Shown in pieces: positions 48,054 through 58,398 of a DNA stretch of 64,000 bases (positions are counted from its first letter, which is position 1; every line of letters begins with the position of its first letter). The notes beneath the pieces were generated by a model. It was given only the letters and a program-made list of their open reading frames with translations. It did no database searches and had not been told where the DNA came from. The position numbers and the translations under genes were made by a program. Source of the stretch: Teratosphaeria epicoccoides (Eukaryota > Ascomycota > Dothideomycetes > Mycosphaerellales > Teratosphaeriaceae); contig JADDMT010000013.1 in the NCBI GenBank assembly GCA_021401465.1, positions 1-64,000 of the forward strand, given 5' to 3'.

Positions 48054-49008
48054 CTATACCTCGTCCATTGCACCAGCTGGCTCTTCATCTTCTTCTTCGT
48101 CGTCAATGCTACCAACGCTGCTCATCTCGTCACTGTTATCGGAGTCGTTCCCGGCGTCATCGACGTTCTCCTTTGTAGCGTACTTGGCAACGTATTCTGC
48201 CAAGTGCGGTCAGCATCGACAAGCTTCTGAGTGTCTTGCACGGATTCCGAACCTTTCACCTTGGCCTCGTAGCCCTTTGGCTCGCGCATCATTAACGCGG
48301 CAGCCTCGCCGTTGAGTGGGTCCGTTGGGTTTGGATACCTGAGGAGCTGTGGAAGAAAGACCTCGAAGATGTTGACCATGTCGTACATCGGCGACCAAGT
48401 TTGGTTGATGACGTCTAAGCAAACACTGCCAGACCTGCGTAGATTATTGTCAATACTTGGTCAATCTCAACATGTCGCTGCAAGGGAGTAGGCCGGCAAG
48501 AAGGGGCGTACAACTCATCTATGTTGGGGTGAAAGATCCGATTGACGAAGCCGATACTTGGACTTTTGTATGGATATTGGTCTGGCAGCTCTACATGGAT
48601 CTTCCAAAGACCACCCTCGAACGGTGTCTCGGTCGGTCCCTTGAAGCGGACGTAGAACTCTTGCCTAGTGTAAAGTCAGCGAATGAGCTCAGAGCCTGCT
48701 ATGGTCCAAATCAGGAGGCGACGAACACTGCCGAGACAGGTCAGTCAGCATGCTGTCTTATTAGCAGGACATGTAGGAAGGGTTGAAGAAGATCGGTGCA
48801 GCATACTATTGTCGTTGACTAGAGTTACCTCATAGTCGCTCATGAGCCTGCAGCGGGATCAATCACTTGTTCGAGGATTCACAGCTTGACCAGAGCGCAT
48901 ACATCTTCATGACCTACGATGCATCGATTGTCAGCTAAAGTCATCCGACCGCATGGCAACGCCCTGTGCACTGACATCTGTCTCAATCCGCCGCTTGGGA
49001 CTACTCAT
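48054..49008 (-). CDS. ubc8: Ubiquitin-conjugating enzyme E2, Ubc8/UBE2H type
   Basis: A 187-aa E2. Exons on the reverse strand are 48976-49008, 48903-48913, 48807-48847, 48727 (one base), 48512-48664, 48253-48434 and 48054-48196. They sum to 564 nt and restore one frame. The N-terminus MSSPKRRIETD, the HPN motif (residues 74-76), the active-site cysteine 85 in SVCLDV, the segment YPNPTDPLNGEAAA and an acidic C-terminal tail are characteristic of Ubc8, the E2 of the GID/CTLH ubiquitin ligase that acts in glucose-induced degradation in yeast. The remaining introns are 55-79 nt with CTGAC-type branches. The junction after residue N28 needs either two introns separated by a single base or a GC-AG intron beginning at 48802 that adds one serine. 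Both keep the frame. Confidence 0.9.
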
Positions 49009-49755
49009 CTTGCCTAGCGCGCCCTCCGCCGCCGTTCACAGCTGTCCGGTGTGAATGCTCTTCACTGTCTGCAAGCCGAGTGATCTGGGAATCCCGTGCT
49101 TGGCCTCTCCTTCTGTGCTTGCTTAGCTGATCTCGCCGGCTCGGCTGTGTCTGGCTGTCGTCGGAGGAGTGTTGCGGCTAATTCCGCTCAGAAAGGTGGT
49201 ATGGATGCCTGCGTTGGGTTGCTGCAGTCCAAAAGCTCGAGCAATACCCTGATGGCTGCTTCTCGTGCTTTGTCCTTGCTGAAGCCGGAGGAAATGAGTT
49301 GATGGCAGGAGGAGGTCTTGGCTTCGAGATGGAAAGGTAGTTATCTCAGGCAATCCTAGTGGAGTTGTGTGGTCAGTCATGTATCTGTACTGATTGTTTG
49401 GTGCAGAGTCAAGAGAGCAAAGAGGACGCGCAGTTGGCAGTGATGATTGCCCGGCCAGGAACCGAGAAGCAGCGCATGACCACATGCACATGGCAGCCCA
49501 GTAGAAGATTAGTTCCACGGAACGCGGCGAAAATATTAATCCTAGTTCGCGTGTCCAAGCACGATTACTGCCACAGTCCGAAGATTTAATTATTGTGGGG
49601 AGGGGAGCAAGTACTCGACTTGTCTTCTTACCATACATGTACATTGAAAGGAGGCATTGAGGGTAGGTCTTGGATTCACTCGATATCAAATCTGGCTTGT
49701 CTGGCCGCATTATCCTACCGTCAGCCCGCCGATGCTGCATAGGCCATGATTGGGA
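49009..49755. other. Upstream of ubc8; no clear gene
   Basis: The reverse strand stays open from the lipase remnant to 49123, but the translation after 49756 no longer resembles a lipase. Another reverse frame near 49190-49300 reads like coding sequence (GFSKDKAREAA) but has no supported start or partner exons. The region probably contains the ubc8 promoter. Confidence 0.45.
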
Positions 49756-50405
49756 GTTTAGGGCATATGCAGCGTACTCGGCAGTCACCTGTGCGTCGTC
49801 GAGACTGTCCCCTAGCATGTTGAGCCACAGCGGGTCAGCGCTAGCAACTTTCGCTAGCTGAGCGCCCAAGCTGTAGGAATAGAACATGCCCGCCGCCGCT
49901 CCCGTGCCTGGAAAGAGAACCACTGGCGGATCTTTGCCATATGTAAATGTGGGAGGGATGTGGATGGCCGAGCCCAGGGCTGTCTCGCTCAAGGAGTATG
50001 GCGCGTCTTCTGGAGAGAATTCCGGGTATACGCTCTTAGGCGGCGCCGAATTGTCGTTACTACATGAGTTCGTCGCTGGACAGCAGCCGTCTACGATGTT
50101 CTGAATGTCGGCTGGATTGAGACCTGCCGCAATGAGAGCTGGTGCAGTCTCGAGAAGCGCGGTGGCCGAATCGAAGATCCTCGACAGTGCAGAGAGGGCT
50201 TCTTCAGGCGACGTTAGAGTCGTCAAGGAACCGTTGCTCCTATGGCTTCGATCAAGGCAGATGCGAGATTTTTTGCGTCGATTCGGAGCTCCGATATGAC
50301 ACTGCGCAAGAGATCGCGGCGTTCTTCATCCAACGGTAATGGTGCCCCCACAACGGGCACATTCAGGAGACAGCACGACCATAGTCCGATTCGAAGAGAC
50401 AGCAT
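49756..50405 (-). pseudogene. CalB-like lipase, N-terminal remnant
   Basis: The reverse strand from ATG 50403-50405 gives a signal peptide-like start and propeptide (MLSLRIGLWSCC.. to about 50225). The sequence TSPEEALSAL.. then continues in a different frame, so a one-base frameshift lies near 50225. I found no acceptable intron there. The second part contains PPVVLFPGTG, the oxyanion-hole region of Candida antarctica lipase B-like enzymes, followed by WLNMLGDSLDDAQVTAEY. Homology stops at about 49756, before the catalytic G-x-S-x-G serine motif; Asp and His are also absent. These fungal lipases are usually over 400 aa. I infer a truncated, inactive copy. An undetected intron or assembly error is the alternative for the frame change. 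Confidence 0.68.
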
Positions 50406-52483
50406 TGTCGTTCGTCACATTCAACAAAGCCGACTCGCCGTGAGACGTCACAATGCGACTATTTCTAGACTGCTACTGGCGCTCTATATGATCAGGAACA
50501 CAAGTGCGCAATAGGAGACGAGCCTCGGCATTGGCAGTCCCAGCATATCCAATGTCACTCAGCAGCAAGCTTGCATGACATATGGATCTTGCTGTAGGGA
50601 ACGCAATAAAATGCCATGGAATTAACCGTCCAGACTTTCACGGCTGAGCCGCAATTACTTAGCAATGGCTGTCGACTGGAATTGAACGTGGTGGCATGCT
50701 CATCATTGGGTAGTAACCGCGGCTAATTGAATTTTGGGCAGGGTAGCATAGTATACCCAGCTGCCAAGCCAATATTTCAGTCGGATGTGGGCACTCACGG
50801 TACAAGAAGGGCACATGAAGGGTCTCTCGTGTGCGAGACTCCAAGAGTCATTATTTACAGTCCGTTTGCAGATCCGTACGTAACAAGGTCATCCTTGAGG
50901 ATATTCCTACCGACAGCCTCGATTAGGGTCTGGCTAACAGGTATCCCTGCTCAGTGCGGCAAATGCTCCATCAGGACAGAAACACATGGTCTGCGGGCAT
51001 GGACCGACCATACAACGAGAACAGCTTTACGTACAGAACTGCAAATGGACTGTGTTCCTTTCAACAGTGTCAAGGGCAACCCTACCCAAAGGTCCCAAGT
51101 CCTAACCTTTTAGGTGCGACCTTATCACAGGTTACTGGTAGACCTGATTCCCAAGGGATACGCCGAGAGCTGAACTCTATAAGTGGCGCGATGTAGTGCA
51201 TGTGAACGTCACAACCGGATGCGCGTGCTGCTCGGCCGACCTGAAGGTAATGCAGGAACCTATGCTGCATAATCTCAGCTGGCACTGCTCTAGGGAACGT
51301 CAGAACGTCCTGCCGCAAGAGAATCACTGGTAGCTCCATCATCATGCTTACCCCGGTAAACCCTCCTGTTGACCACGGGTGGTCAAGGCTGTTGATGGTC
51401 AGCTCCTGCTCGACGTTGGAATGGGAAACGAGCAGCTTGCAGGCTGCGGTGTTGTCAGGCAGTCGGCTTGCATTTCCAGCCTGTGGGCTCTCACTCGTTC
51501 TGATCCGCGATCTCATCACGCACGACCGGCTAACTGGTTGACACTGCTGATCGCCCAGAAGCAAAGCAATCACTGCTTGTTGATACGAGTTAGGGCTTGT
51601 CCATACGAGGGCTGGCCCGTTCATGCGGTCGCTCGACCGACGATGTGGCTGACAGCTCAATCTGGGGTTTTACTGCACCTTGTCTTCCACTGCGATTAGC
51701 CTTGATGCTACCTTGACTTCCGGATCAGGTCAGCTATAAGGCGTAATTAGCATATCGTAGCGCTGATGCATGGGTGTGAAAAGGAGGCGAGCCTTACGAC
51801 ATACAATTTGTTCGTGCTGCAGGCCTGATTCGGATCGTTGTCAGCAAATGTTGTTCGTTGCGACGGTTTCTCGTGGTGATGACGCTTACTCCAGCCTTGC
51901 CGGTACCTTGCCCTTCGATGACAGCGGCGAGTGTCGTCAGTAGAAGCTGGAGGCGTTGAGGGCGCATTTTGGTGTTTGAGGATTGGACGAATCTGTCCGT
52001 GAGTGTGGTGATTAGCGTGCTCAACGGTAATGTGGAGCATTGCATTCCACGTGTGTGTGTGTGTGTGTGTGTGGACTCTGAACCTCGCTTTCGTTCCGAT
52101 TTGTGACAGAATGCTCCCGAATCATGTCTCGAGGCCAGTCTGTCTTATCGCCGAGCGTGTCGCATGCAAGAGCATCTGGTTGAAGCCTCGTGGCAGAGGT
52201 AGTCGCGATATTGTGGTCACGTTTTGAAATGCCTGCTACGTAGCCTCAACAGGCAACTGAATGGTATGGGCGTGGAGATGCCACAGGCAACACTGGCATA
52301 TCGTTCAGACAGTATGTGCCTCTTGAATACTGCTGAATTTGCGCTAGCCTCTCGTATCCATTTGTCCTACATAAGCCAGATTCGCCGGAATGGTTCCGAA
52401 ACAAACATTGGAAATCGTTGCCTCATCGCTCACATAGCACCAAGAGTGGTCACGAGAGCTGGAAGACTCAGCAAAGCTATCTC
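50406..52483. other. Intergenic stretch with no assigned gene
   Basis: About 2 kb. A reverse-strand open frame covers 51082-51627 from an internal ATG and reads partly like protein (a segment with MMMELPVILL and HRFLHYLQVGRAA), but no domain is recognised. A short reverse frame at 51794-51969 begins MRPQRLQLLLTTLAA, which could be a signal peptide; I consider it weak. A GT microsatellite lies at 52051-52073. Confidence 0.45.
52051..52073 (+). repeat. GT dinucleotide microsatellite
   Basis: An uninterrupted run of about eleven GT units in intergenic DNA. Confidence 0.95.
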
Positions 52484-53845
52484 TCAGACCACTGCAGGCT
52501 CACGATGTTGCGAACGACCCTGGAACAACATCTTGATCCCGCTTAGCTCCTTCCTCTTCGTCTTCTCCTTCGGAGACGAGACTTTACTCTTCGCGGACTT
52601 GCTGCCCGCTTTACTTCCGCTTTCACTCCCACTCTTCCTTTTTCGGTGCTTCCTGCTGGAGGTCGTGGACTTCAAATCTGCTTCAGTGATCTTACCATCT
52701 TTAATCAACGTCCTTGTGGCCTCAGGAGTCAAGAGCTCTCCATCAACACTTGTGCCAAGACTCCCAGCCTCGGCCTCCGCGATGCCACGGCGCCAGTGCT
52801 CGATCCTGTCGATCTCACGCAGCTCGTCCATACACTCTGCTTCCTCTGCTGGTAATGGGTCCGGACCTTGCAGCGGATGGAGCTCAGCATACACCAAACC
52901 ATCCTCTAGTAATCGCACCTCTTCTTTCTGCGCCTTGATCTTCTTTATGATCTTGTAACCGCCGAGCGCAATGATAGTGACGCCCACGCCCACCCCTGCC
53001 GCAATGGCGAATTGCGGGCTGGCGAGTAGTGCAACGACGGCAGGATAAGAACTTTTCAAGGTCGCCAATGCACCCGGCGCGAGTTTAGCGGCAAGATTGC
53101 TGGCTTCGGCCAACGCAAGCGCGACTGCCGCCAGAGCGTCCGGGTTCTTTTGCAAATTATCGATGGTAGCTGTAACTGAATGCTGAAGGCAGTTTGCTTC
53201 ATCCAGGAGTCGTTGCAGGGCAGTCATTTTGGACCGAAGCTCGACTTCTGTTTCGTACTTGCGCTCTGGCAGTGGTGGGGGAAGCTCACCATAGGCGAGG
53301 TCCATGTCGATGTCATCTAGGCTTGCGCTTCGGTTTGGCGTATCGAGACGATGTCGGCTCTGGTGAGATGCCGACTCGAGTCCGGTGGTATGCCGTCGGG
53401 CAAGTTCACCCATGCGTAACTCTGCATCTCCCCATGAATGATGCCGTAACGGCGATGGAAGGTGTGACTGATGAGTTGCTGCGTCGTTTGCGTAGAAACT
53501 GTCAGAAACGCCTCGCTCTACCGGTGGTCGTTCGGTCTTTGATGTAGGGACTGGCTTCCGCTTGGTCGAAACGATACTTCTTGTCTCATCGCGTCTACTT
53601 CCCGAGCTCCGTCTTGAGCTCGTTCGTGATACCCTGTCATCATCGTCTAACCGCAGCGACTCAAAATGCTTGATAGCTTGAGCGTCTCGACTCTTACTGT
53701 CCTGCTCCAATTTTCTTATTACCTTGATCTCGGCCTTCCGCTCATCATATGCACTCTTTGCTTCCTTCCAGACACTGACCAAATGCTTGGATGTTTTGAC
53801 AACTTTTCCGGACTGGTTGACGATAGTGATGACCTGTGCGACCAT
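52484..53845 (-). CDS. Conserved fungal-type membrane-anchored protein, function unknown
   Basis: An intronless 453-codon frame from ATG 53843-53845. An upstream in-frame start 24 codons earlier exists, but its extension looks non-conserved, so I chose the start giving MVAQVITIVN. The N-terminal block (about 1-60) is rich in KSGK, KTSK and EAK motifs and may form an amphipathic helix. Residues 65-190 are serine- and arginine-rich and probably disordered. Residues 205-260 form a helical, coiled-coil-like part. One hydrophobic segment at about 278-297 (FAIAAGVGVGVTIIALGG) is followed by a basic stop-transfer KIIKKIK. The C-terminal tail is lysine- and serine-rich. I do not recognise a named family; the layout suggests a membrane-attached regulatory or scaffold protein. 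It shares its upstream region with the divergent mannosyltransferase gene. Confidence 0.8.
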   Translation of the reverse strand: MVAQVITIVNQSGKVVKTSKHLVSVWKEAKSAYDERKAEIKVIRKLEQDSKSRDAQAIKHFESLRLDDDDRVSRTSSRRSSGSRRDETRSIVSTKRKPVPTSKTERPPVERGVSDSFYANDAATHQSHLPSPLRHHSWGDAELRMGELARRHTTGLESASHQSRHRLDTPNRSASLDDIDMDLAYGELPPPLPERKYETEVELRSKMTALQRLLDEANCLQHSVTATIDNLQKNPDALAAVALALAEASNLAAKLAPGALATLKSSYPAVVALLASPQFAIAAGVGVGVTIIALGGYKIIKKIKAQKEEVRLLEDGLVYAELHPLQGPDPLPAEEAECMDELREIDRIEHWRRGIAEAEAGSLGTSVDGELLTPEATRTLIKDGKITEADLKSTTSSRKHRKRKSGSESGSKAGSKSAKSKVSSPKEKTKRKELSGIKMLFQGRSQHREPAVV

Positions 53846-54577
53846 TGCCGGCCTTTCTTCTGATAATGTGGATTTGCGATTGTCCCTGGTGCGACAATGG
53901 CTGATATGTTTCCCCAAAAGATCAGGTCCACATCAGCAAGCAAGAAATTTGCCAGGCACAGGTGACCTTCAGGGTAGCGATGCGTTCGCGAGGACTATGC
54001 TGAAACCTGAGGCGGCCAGTCGCGATGAGTCACTGTGCCGTCCACGACCGTCTCAAGCAGGACAGCTAAGCGCTGCTTTCGTCTGCTACTTGTACGCGAT
54101 GCGTTGTGACATCGAGTCGAGCCGGGGATAGCTGGCAGGCTGCTACTGGTCCGATCCGTCGCGGTTGGGCGTCTGTGGAGTAGCTAGCAGGATGAGTGGC
54201 GGGCAGCGCGACCAACCAAATAGCGAAGGGCAGTAGAGGGAAAGTGATCAGGAGGAGACGGGAAGATCTCACACACACCAAATAAGGTGGCAGCTACACG
54301 CCGCGCCATGATGAGTTGCCCAAGACTTTGCTTGACCGCCCAAGGCCGAACAAACGCGCTGGATTCATGAAATCGGAAGTCGGTGAAAGCCTAATCACCG
54401 ACAACCCGGAAGAGCGTCATTTGCTGCGCCACAGTGGCTGAGCAGATCAGAAGTTGAGCATCTATACTCTTGGGTTTGGGAGTAGGGAGGGTGCTCACTC
54501 GCGATCTGATACGTTGACATACACTCCGCTGGATCATAGATTCATGTGACCTGGATGATGCATCGGCGGCTGTTTCG
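53846..54577. other. Divergent promoter region
   Basis: 732 bp between two genes transcribed away from each other, the membrane-anchored protein (-) and the mannosyltransferase (+). It should contain both promoters. I see no distinct TATA box or repeated operator and no additional gene. Confidence 0.5.
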
Positions 54578-55672
54578 ATGCCTCGTTCCGCCATCCGCCG
54601 TCTGGCCTTGCTCTCCGCCCTGGTCGTGGGGATCTGGTTCTTGTCGAACACGATCGAGCTTAGGAGGACTGCTTACTCTTGCCGCAGTGTCTCGGCTTGC
54701 CTAGGGTTCGGCACACGACATACCTATCGCTACGCGCTTCCGGTGACGGTACCCGGCGAGATCGAAAGAGCTCTCCGGGATGGCACGCGTCGCTTCGATC
54801 GACGGCTAGCGCATGCCGACCCTGAGGTGCTGATAGCTGTCTTGTCAAAGGACGCGGCATCCTGGAGCAGCGACTTCAGATCGGCGCAGCGGTCGGCATA
54901 TGACTTTGTTGACTTGCTTCTCTCAACTGGCCTCAACCTTACGAGCGTCTCGGTGGCGATGATGACCGCCTCCGCACATGAGTATACTTCAATGGAAACC
55001 GCCAGCGCTCGCTATCCTTTTGGCAGAGTCACTCTGCTGCACAACCAGGACGCCGAGACTGGAACTCAGTACCAAAACCGACATGACCCTGCGGTGCAGC
55101 TAGCACGGCGCTCTGCGCTTGCAGTATTGAGAAATCGGCTCATGTTATCTGCCTTAGAGGATGAGAAGCACATTCTCTGGCTTGATGCGGATCTAGTGGA
55201 CCTCAGCGAGGGTATCGTGCAAACCATGCTTCAACACTCCCTGGATACTGACGATGTTGGGATCATTACCGCGCTATGCCACCAAAATCAAATGGACAAT
55301 TACGACAAGAATGCATGGAAGCTCGGTGACGACACCGACTTGCTAGGCCCGATATCAGGCGATCAGGGGCAGCAAGCTTACCAAAAGCTCGTGACAACAA
55401 GGCGGATGCTGCCGGAGCTCGTTCAGGGCACCGGCAACAACGCTCTTATTCCTATCGACAGTGTCGGAGGCACCATCTTGTATGTTCGTGCGGATCTGGT
55501 CAGACAGGGATTGGTGTTTCCGCACTTCAACATTGTTGGAACGATGTGGGGTCAGACCGGCTGGGTCGGAGTCGAGACCGAAGGGCTCTGCTACATGGCG
55601 AGGGGGCTCAAAGGCGGTGGTTGCTATGTGCTGGGCGGCAGTCATCATGCTAGACACGCTGATTGGGGCTGA
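54578..55672 (+). CDS. Anp1/Mnn9/Van1-family mannosyltransferase (GT62)
   Basis: A 364-aa single-exon protein. Residues 8-25 form a type II signal anchor, as expected for a Golgi enzyme. Typical features are EDEKHILWLDAD with the metal-binding DAD at 203-205, YDKNAW at 242-247, the block VGGTILYVRADL (296-307) followed by GLVFPHFN, and ETEGLCYMAR at 333-342. These match the Anp1 family, which extends alpha-1,6-mannose chains on N-glycans in the cis-Golgi. The family is usually 350-450 aa, so the length is complete. The sequence between 250 and 290 is divergent from the yeast subunits, so this may be a paralogue rather than the core Anp1, Mnn9 or Van1 orthologue. It is divergently oriented to the preceding gene. 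Confidence 0.85.
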   Translation: MPRSAIRRLALLSALVVGIWFLSNTIELRRTAYSCRSVSACLGFGTRHTYRYALPVTVPGEIERALRDGTRRFDRRLAHADPEVLIAVLSKDAASWSSDFRSAQRSAYDFVDLLLSTGLNLTSVSVAMMTASAHEYTSMETASARYPFGRVTLLHNQDAETGTQYQNRHDPAVQLARRSALAVLRNRLMLSALEDEKHILWLDADLVDLSEGIVQTMLQHSLDTDDVGIITALCHQNQMDNYDKNAWKLGDDTDLLGPISGDQGQQAYQKLVTTRRMLPELVQGTGNNALIPIDSVGGTILYVRADLVRQGLVFPHFNIVGTMWGQTGWVGVETEGLCYMARGLKGGGCYVLGGSHHARHADWG

Positions 55673-56304
55673 AGGCGTGAGCGATATTATGCGGACCAAC
55701 CATGTAATCACTTTTCATCGTTGTCGGTTGATTCCGAACGAATTCTATGGCCGGATGCTGAAGCACCTTGTAGCACAAAGAGAAAAGCAGCATTACCTGG
55801 TAGGTGCTCATCAGATATACTTCCGGCTCGTACATCGTCCCTACCGGAATAACGTCAATAGGCGCCATGACCGAACCATCAGCAGTCAGCAGCGGCGTTT
55901 GCAGTGCTTGGGCTGGTACGAGGATCTTTGTTCGTGTGGCGTTTACATTTATGCATCAAGCAGGGTGTGCGACGTCTTGTCTGAAGCGTACAATGGTTCC
56001 GCCGTGCACAGTTCCTTACCGCCTGGCGGCACGGCATGGCTTGCGGTCGGGGGCCACAGGGCCACAGTCATACCTCAGGAACAACGATCTGTACAGGAGA
56101 TCTTGGGTGCACGTATGAAAGTGCGGATCCCGCATCATCGTCTTCAATAGAGCGGTCTACTTCATCAACTTTTAGTATTCGCACCCGCTAGTCTCTATTG
56201 CAGCTTGCTATTTCACATGTTGGTTCCACCCATTGGCTCACCGTTGGGAGTCTGGGATTCGCATTACGACGAGCGGCCGCCTTCTGGACAGTCAACGAGC
56301 AAGC
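55673..56304. other. Intergenic; weak reverse-strand coding signal
   Basis: A reverse-strand open stretch at about 55790-55940 reads plausibly (APIDVIPVGTMYEPEVYLM) but has a stop upstream, and no convincing splice partner was found. It may be a gene relic. No other feature is supported. Confidence 0.35.
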
Positions 56305-56838
56305 ATGGCTGATGAATCGCTCCAAACGATCACGATCGTGTACTGCATCACCCGAGATATCAACATGATGGTCAAGACGACCGACACACACACAACCACC
56401 ATTTCAACACCACCCGGCGTTCATACGCTTTGGCCAGTGGTATATCAGCCTGACGAGCAACCGCCTCGAGGCAGGAAGGTCCTCGCGCTGCCAGTCACTG
56501 TCCCTTCTGGCGGCACCGGGTTCCATATGACCTACACGAAGCCTCTGGAGCCTGCTGTCAGGTCACGGCCTCATCTCCCCGCAATGCCAATACAGCCAAC
56601 ACTACATTCAGAAGCACCGCAGAGCTTTGAGAGCGAGCCTTTTGATCCGGCGCCATCCGATGGTCACCGAGTGGCAGACGCACATGGTCTGCTCCACAAG
56701 GCCATTGCCAAGCTCGGTCCATTCGGTACAATTGCTGCAATTTTAGTCGTTGCCATCTCGATAGCTGCCAGCCTGCAACGGTCTAAGAACCGGACCCGGC
56801 CACGATGTTGCTTCGATGAGGAGGCTCGGGGCGAGTAA
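56305..56838 (+). CDS. Hypothetical protein with C-terminal membrane segment (177 aa)
   Basis: An open frame from ATG 56305. An in-frame start 24 codons upstream (56233) is possible but its sequence looks non-coding. The protein has a threonine-rich N-terminal part (TTDTHTTTISTPPG), a proline-rich middle and one hydrophobic segment near residues 142-160 (FGTIAAILVVAISIAASL) followed by a basic tail. This suggests a tail-anchored or single-pass membrane protein. There are no recognisable domains or introns. The repeated threonines could be O-glycosylated if exposed. It might still be a chance frame. Confidence 0.5.
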   Translation: MADESLQTITIVYCITRDINMMVKTTDTHTTTISTPPGVHTLWPVVYQPDEQPPRGRKVLALPVTVPSGGTGFHMTYTKPLEPAVRSRPHLPAMPIQPTLHSEAPQSFESEPFDPAPSDGHRVADAHGLLHKAIAKLGPFGTIAAILVVAISIAASLQRSKNRTRPRCCFDEEARGE

Positions 56839-57407
56839 CCTAGTCGAGCGTCTGAGCAGCCGGGAGAGGAGAGTCAAGCGGGCCTATGGTGCAGACCACA
56901 AGGTTCTAGAGAGGCGAGAACACAGCTGCTGTTGCGTCTGATTCATTGCAATGCTCGACAAAACGGAGGCGTCCGCAGTGCCCGCCCAAACGCAAAGTCA
57001 TCAGTCCACCAGAAAATTGGCCAGGCGGCCAGAGAGACAGGATCACATGAACTCCTTGGTGTGGTTGAGCCTAACAGTCTTGGACCAAAAGGTCAGAGCG
57101 GCGACGATGGTGAAGCAGATTGTGTTCAACCCGGTCACTGGGGGCTTGGTTCTCGAGGGAAGGCTCGACGTACTTGCCCCGTCAGCACGGTCAATAAATC
57201 GAAGACCTCGCGAGATCCACCTCCGGCCTGATATCGCAGCAGAAACCTATCTGATCACAAGTCGATGAGTACAACATTGGTGCCTCCATCTGGGCGCATG
57301 AGACCGATTGAGCAAGACCAGCAGTCACTCGAGCGTCAAGGTCGCTATTTGCGGCATCCCTTCCAGCTTGCTTTGGCTGCTCGCGGTTGGCTGCACGATG
57401 TGTGGCA
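56839..57407. other. Intergenic
   Basis: Lies 3' of the convergent pair formed by the small membrane protein (+) and the RTA1-like gene (-). Overlapping short frames on the forward strand show no domains. I searched the reverse strand for the missing C-terminal half of the RTA1-like protein and did not find it. Confidence 0.45.
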
Positions 57408-57887
57408 TCATGATCGAGGTCTCTTGTTGAACAGATGTCTCAGGACGTCGATGTTTGACTTCTTCCGCATTGTATTCTCCATGTCGCTGTTCGCCAACGT
57501 GATTGGTCGCGGTGGATTGGATGTGTGGTGAAACTGAACTTTCATTCTGGCGAGATGCTTCAGCGTCAGATATATTCCAGCGGCCAAGAACGAGGGCGCC
57601 AAGATGAGGCAGACAATCTGTATCTGAAAGCCAATTTTACTCCAGGGATTATCATTCATGATCAGGCGGCCTCCATACCCGAGCGCTTCTCCTAGACATC
57701 CCAGACTGACTGCAAAGGTAAATGCTCGCAGTCGATACCGGAGTCCAAGAACGAGCTGCGCGACTGTACAGATGCCGAAGACGACCAAGAGGACGATGTT
57801 GCCGGCCAAATTAGGGCGGTAGCCGTACGTCGTCGCTGATACCGGACATTCCGGCGTCACCTCCGTACATCCGGTTTCATGTGACAT
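57408..57887 (-). CDS. RTA1-like membrane protein, C-terminally truncated
   Basis: A 159-aa frame from ATG 57885-57887. The start region YGYRPNLAGN, three membrane segments (about 30-48, 55-76 and 87-108), and the motif EALGYGGR between the second and third follow the N-terminal half of the RTA1 family (seven-helix fungal proteins linked to lipid translocation and resistance to toxic compounds). After LTLKHL the sequence becomes hydrophilic and the remaining four helices are absent. Family members are usually 270-350 aa. Either the gene is a truncated relic or a downstream exon was missed. It is divergent from the transcription factor gene at 58399. Confidence 0.6.
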   Translation of the reverse strand: MSHETGCTEVTPECPVSATTYGYRPNLAGNIVLLVVFGICTVAQLVLGLRYRLRAFTFAVSLGCLGEALGYGGRLIMNDNPWSKIGFQIQIVCLILAPSFLAAGIYLTLKHLARMKVQFHHTSNPPRPITLANSDMENTMRKKSNIDVLRHLFNKRPRS

Positions 57888-58398
57888 GATGCAGATCCAA
57901 AGCCTCGCTCTGGTAGACGACGAGTGCTGTCAGCGTGGGCTCGCAGGGCTGATCAAAGGGCGGCGGAGTTCTCGGTTTGGGCGGATTTGATCTCTTCGGG
58001 CGTTCAGATGTCGACTCAAGATGTACTCAGTATCAGTATGTTGTTGTTCCAGGTTGCGTCTGCCGGGTCGACCACGTTGTTGAGGAACATGTAAGTGATG
58101 CTGACATTGTGGCTCCACCACATTGTACTTATATATTGCAGGGCAGTTGCCCACGCACATGGCTCCTGACGAGAGGATGTGAAGCAAGGTTGGTCCTCTG
58201 AGCTGATTCGCCAACGCGTCCTCGCATCGCAGTCTTCTTTGAGCTTAGTCGCCGGAACAGTCGACTTTGAAGACCGCACCGCTCGTGCCAAGGACTCCGC
58301 CTCTACGTACAAGGTGATCTTGTTACAAGTTCGGCCTGAGCAGTTGATCCTTGCTCGGGAATGTGACGTTTGCGTGGCGGTGACAGGCAATTGATGAC
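57888..58398. other. Divergent upstream region of RTA1-like and Zn2Cys6 genes
   Basis: 511 bp between the start codons of two oppositely oriented genes. Candidate location for shared control elements. No distinct operator was recognised, and the short frames present have no domains. Confidence 0.45.

Noticed and set aside
49123..49755. C-terminal extension of the lipase-like frame
   Set aside because: Open by chance; no lipase catalytic motif and no similarity to the family after the AEYAAYALN segment.
52224..52958. 244-codon forward open frame
   Set aside because: It is the opposite strand of the 3' part of the membrane-anchored protein gene (52484-53845) and mirrors its codon pattern.
55355..56150. 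Frames on both strands over the 3' part of the mannosyltransferase gene
   Set aside because: Shadows of the GT62 coding sequence and its downstream region.
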